From Spirochaetales bacterium (GTDB taxonomy: Bacteria; Spirochaetota; Spirochaetia; DSM-27196; PWMO01), in NCBI GenBank assembly GCA_007130025.1, contig SLTF01000250.1, positions 1 through 8,229 of the forward strand: DNA of 8,229 nt, written 5' to 3'. Positions within the stretch are counted from its first letter, which is position 1. Every line of letters starts with the position of its first letter. This document shows, piece after piece, positions 6,288 to 8,229 of this stretch. The notes below the pieces were generated by a model. It was not told the DNA's origin, searched no databases, and saw only the letters and a list, made by a program, of their open reading frames with translations. Made by a program: the position numbers and the translations under genes.

Positions 6288-7916
6288 TCAGGCTACGGGA
6301 AGGTGAGCCGATGTATGTGACGTTTGTTCGTTCAATGTCTGTTCATTCAGCAGCGCAGCGACCCGTTCGTTGAGCTGATCTACGTTGCCACGGACTGCCT
6401 CGATGTGATGGAGCATCGCTTCTGCTGCATCGTTGCTCTCCTGCAGCCGGCTCACTTCCGTGATGAGGGACGCGGTGTGCGTGCGGTACTCGGCGAAGAT
6501 ATTGCGAAACCGACTGAGCTCTCCGGTGCACTCTGACGCTTCGCCGGCGAGGTTTCTGTTCTGCTCAATCAGAGCCTCGCTCTCCTGACGGATGGTTTCC
6601 ATGTTGGTGATGAAGCCCGACAGGGAGGAATCGAGCCGGTGGATGACCGGAGCCGATTCATCTACCACTCCGTTGATGCGGTGAAAGAGTTCACCCGCAG
6701 CGGTGACGGTTTTTACTCCGTTTTCCACTGCATGACTCATGTCACGAACTACCTGGGTGATGGACGATGCGTGCCGGGACGCCTCATCGGCCAGATTTCT
6801 GACTTCGTCTGCAACCACCGCGAACCCGCGACCGGCATCACCCGCGTGCGCAGCCTCGATGGAGGCGTTCATTGCAAGCAGGTTGGTCTGAGCCACGATG
6901 CGCTTGATCAACTCGATTGACTCCTGCAACCGGCCCCGCTGTGCGCTAAGGCCCTGCATGTGGCTGACAGCGCCCGCGATATGGGTGCTTCCGGTGGTGA
7001 CCGAATCGGTCAGTCGCTGCAGTGCATTCTCTACCGTCTGTACTTCGCCTCCCACTGCAGACATGCTGTCCACGAGTTGACGCTGGGTGTGGGCGTGGGA
7101 CTCGACAACGGCTGCCTGACGGCCGGTACCGTCGGCAATCCCGGAGATTGCCGTGGACAGCCGCTCAAAGCCGGTATCGGCTCCCCGCGCTTGCTCATCC
7201 ATCTCCACCGATTCCCCATGGACCGCGGTGACCCCGTGGCGATAGCGCTCGAAAATCTGGGCGATCTGGCGCAGCTCTTCAGCCAGTGCCGTCTGGTCAT
7301 CCTCGGTCTCGCGTCTCAGCGTCCGAACCCGTTCGAGTACATTGGCGAGTCGGGAAACCATCTGCTGCTGGGCGGTGCTCTGCTCGTCAAGCTCACGGGT
7401 GAGGCGATCCTGGATGGTACTCAAACTCGTTACAATGCCGCCGGCAAACACGAATACCACTACAAAGATTGGGACCCGTTGAACCAGCATCGGCTGCCCA
7501 CTGAGAAGCGCCGCGGTCACAAAGCCACTGGTGGCAACTACCGTGATGATCATCGAAAAGAGCGGGCTCACCAGTAATCCCGTGGGAATCAGCACGACCA
7601 GCATGAGTCCGATGACACTCACCGCGACCGCGGAATACTCCTGACCCATCCCGCTGGTAGCGACGGCCACCGCAACCACGATGAGCATGTCGACGGTAAG
7701 AAACAGGGCGTTGCCAACCCTGCGCATGCCACGGAGCACCAGGCCGAGACTGATGAGGTTGAGTATCAACCCAACCAGCGAGCCGGCCGCCGCGACCCGG
7801 TTTCCAATGACGAAGTAAAAAACCGGCGTGAGGAACACCAGCGATATCGAAAGAACGAGAATGAACGCGATGCTGATGCGCTGTTGCCGACGTTGGTGAA
7901 CTACTGCAAACGCCAT
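6288..7916 (-). CDS. Methyl-accepting chemotaxis protein with six TM helices and no extracytoplasmic sensor domain
   Basis: This encodes 542 residues. The ATG at 7916 has a strong AAGGAG 6 nt upstream. The N-terminal third is a bundle of about six TM helices (~14-37, 42-62, 68-87, 96-117, 119-139, 148-166) with very short loops. There is thus no periplasmic ligand domain, and sensing probably occurs within the membrane (lipophilic ligand, membrane state or energy status) or through partners. The rest is a long cytoplasmic helical hairpin with the kinase-control tip IVAQTNLLAMNASIEAAHAGDAGRGFAVVADEVRNLADEAS split as 340-359 and 360-380, which contacts CheA and CheW. I see no canonical HAMP sequence after TM6. 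The C-terminus (TSAHLPVA) lacks the NWETF-type pentapeptide that tethers CheR/CheB. Near the end, LNEQT is repeated in tandem (523-532 region). First gene of the four-gene - strand group. Confidence 0.95.
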   Translation of the reverse strand: MAFAVVHQRRQQRISIAFILVLSISLVFLTPVFYFVIGNRVAAAGSLVGLILNLISLGLVLRGMRRVGNALFLTVDMLIVVAVAVATSGMGQEYSAVAVSVIGLMLVVLIPTGLLVSPLFSMIITVVATSGFVTAALLSGQPMLVQRVPIFVVVFVFAGGIVTSLSTIQDRLTRELDEQSTAQQQMVSRLANVLERVRTLRRETEDDQTALAEELRQIAQIFERYRHGVTAVHGESVEMDEQARGADTGFERLSTAISGIADGTGRQAAVVESHAHTQRQLVDSMSAVGGEVQTVENALQRLTDSVTTGSTHIAGAVSHMQGLSAQRGRLQESIELIKRIVAQTNLLAMNASIEAAHAGDAGRGFAVVADEVRNLADEASRHASSITQVVRDMSHAVENGVKTVTAAGELFHRINGVVDESAPVIHRLDSSLSGFITNMETIRQESEALIEQNRNLAGEASECTGELSRFRNIFAEYRTHTASLITEVSRLQESNDAAEAMLHHIEAVRGNVDQLNERVAALLNEQTLNEQTSHTSAHLPVA

Positions 7917-7922
7917 GGGGCA

Positions 7923-7928
7923 CTCCTT
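7923..7928 (-). promoter_or_regulatory. Strong Shine-Dalgarno of the MCP gene
   Basis: AAGGAG on the - strand, 6 nt before the ATG at 7916. It is the best ribosome site in the window and fixes the MCP start. Confidence 0.75.
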
Positions 7929-7967
7929 CTGTGTTGCTTACGCGGCGCGGTAGGGCGACCGTTCAGA

Positions 7968-7996
7968 AGTATAGTGCCGAATCAGAATTCGCGCCA
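7968..7996 (-). promoter_or_regulatory. Candidate promoter of the MCP-cyclase-dehydrogenase operon
   Basis: On the - strand TATACT (7973-7968) matches five of six bases of the sigma-70 -10 box. A 17-nt spacer leads to TGGCGC (7996-7991), a poor -35 with only two of six consensus bases. Transcription would start near 7961, giving a leader of about 45 nt with the Shine-Dalgarno at its end. The weak -35 suggests an activator or that the call is wrong. I found no flagellar sigma-28 consensus nearby. Confidence 0.35.
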
Positions 7997-8009
7997 CCGC
8001 AGGTTCCAA

Positions 8010-8048
8010 GCACGCAGCGATGGACGCATTGCCCTGCGCGCTGCGAGC
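8010..8048 (-). terminator. Hairpin after the outer-membrane gene, possible terminator without U-tract
   Basis: Arms 8039-8048 and 8010-8019 pair at nine of ten positions (core CGCAGCG/CGCTGCG) across a 19-nt loop, which can itself form a CGCA/TGCG mini-stem. It starts 2 nt beyond the stop of the gene ending at 8051 and lies before the candidate MCP promoter, the right place for a terminator. No run of U follows, so it would need Rho or act as a 3' stabiliser. Confidence 0.3.
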
Positions 8049-8050
8049 GG

Positions 8051-8229
8051 TTACGGTTCGAGCTGCCCGACGGTACGACGGCGACCAAAGCTCGTTCCGC
8101 CGCCGAGTGCCATCCGCCAGTCCGCCCCATCGGAGTCAAACAGCACTCGTGGCGCCAGGGAAAGAAAACTGGTCTGTCCGATCCGTTGCCGGAAGTCCAG
8201 CGATACCTGGAAAGAGTTGGCGTGGTCAC
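8051..8229 (-). CDS. Probable outer-membrane beta-barrel protein, C-terminal end (5' partial)
   Basis: A - strand frame open to the window edge gives 58 residues ending in TAA at 8053-8051. They alternate polar and hydrophobic residues in strands joined by short turns: NSFQVSLDFRQRIG, TSFLSLAPRVLFDSDGADW, RMALGGGTSFGRR. This is typical of transmembrane beta strands with DSDG-type turns. An outer-membrane or surface beta-barrel protein is the best reading; the family cannot be named from this fragment. I prefer this frame over the overlapping 88-residue frame that runs into the promoter region, which is rich in Cys, Arg, Ser and Gly without any pattern. It is on the same strand as the MCP, with a 134-nt gap carrying the terminator-like hairpin and promoter. 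Confidence 0.6.
   Translation of the reverse strand, partial: DHANSFQVSLDFRQRIGQTSFLSLAPRVLFDSDGADWRMALGGGTSFGRRRTVGQLEP

Noticed and set aside
6322..6351. Tandem LNEQT-coding repeat near the MCP end
   Set aside because: Only two copies with several base differences, in a non-conserved C-terminal tail; too little to call a functional repeat.
6960..7577. 205-residue + strand frame
   Set aside because: It is antisense to the MCP, which has full-length conserved signalling and TM regions, and no domain is recognisable in it.
7963..8229. 88-residue - strand frame at the right edge
   Set aside because: Its composition is patternless, it would cross the candidate promoter, and it competes with a frame showing clear beta-strand alternation that stops at 8051.

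Overview
The window comes from a GC-rich, densely packed chromosome of a diderm, motile bacterium. I favour a spirochaete (Spirochaetota). The supporting signs are a flotillin-like FloA operon, an LVGC-type lipoprotein, an outer-membrane beta-strand protein at the right edge, and a six-TM methyl-accepting chemotaxis protein whose hairpin tip reads IEAAHAGDAGRGF, a form I associate with spirochaete MCPs. The phylum call is an inference from style and content, not a proof. No tRNA, rRNA, CRISPR or mobile element is visible, and there is no gene-free stretch over 300 bases.

Left half, + strand (1-3671): one compact operon entering from outside the window. It holds the last 46 residues of an NfeD-type membrane protein, the flotillin-like scaffold FloA, a basic low-complexity protein with one N-terminal TM helix, and a lipoprotein M23 endopeptidase with two SH3-like segments. 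Spacing is tight: 1 nt between nfeD and floA, 56 nt between floA and the next gene (including a perfect 10-bp GNRA-loop hairpin), then a 4-nt GTGA overlap. NfeD and FloA are known membrane-microdomain partners. The co-transcribed TM protein and peptidoglycan hydrolase suggest that this operon links membrane organisation to cell-wall remodelling.

Right half, - strand (8050-3589): a second probable operon runs towards the first. In transcription order it is a six-TM MCP without an extracytoplasmic sensor domain, a PAS-GAF-GGDEF diguanylate cyclase with intact active and inhibitory sites, a beta-hydroxyacid dehydrogenase of the 3-hydroxyisobutyrate dehydrogenase family, and a thioredoxin-fold protein lacking CxxC. 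A candidate promoter (TATACT) and a strong Shine-Dalgarno lie before the MCP. The last three genes are translationally packed (ATGA overlap, then a 3-nt gap). Upstream, on the same strand, is the C-terminal end of a probable outer-membrane beta-strand protein.

The two operons collide tail to tail. The last 83 nt of the M23 gene overlap the end of the thioredoxin-like gene, with no terminator between them. I see no clearly new system. The best leads are this overlap, the CxxC-less thioredoxin, the two perfect hairpins, and the two unusual gene groupings.
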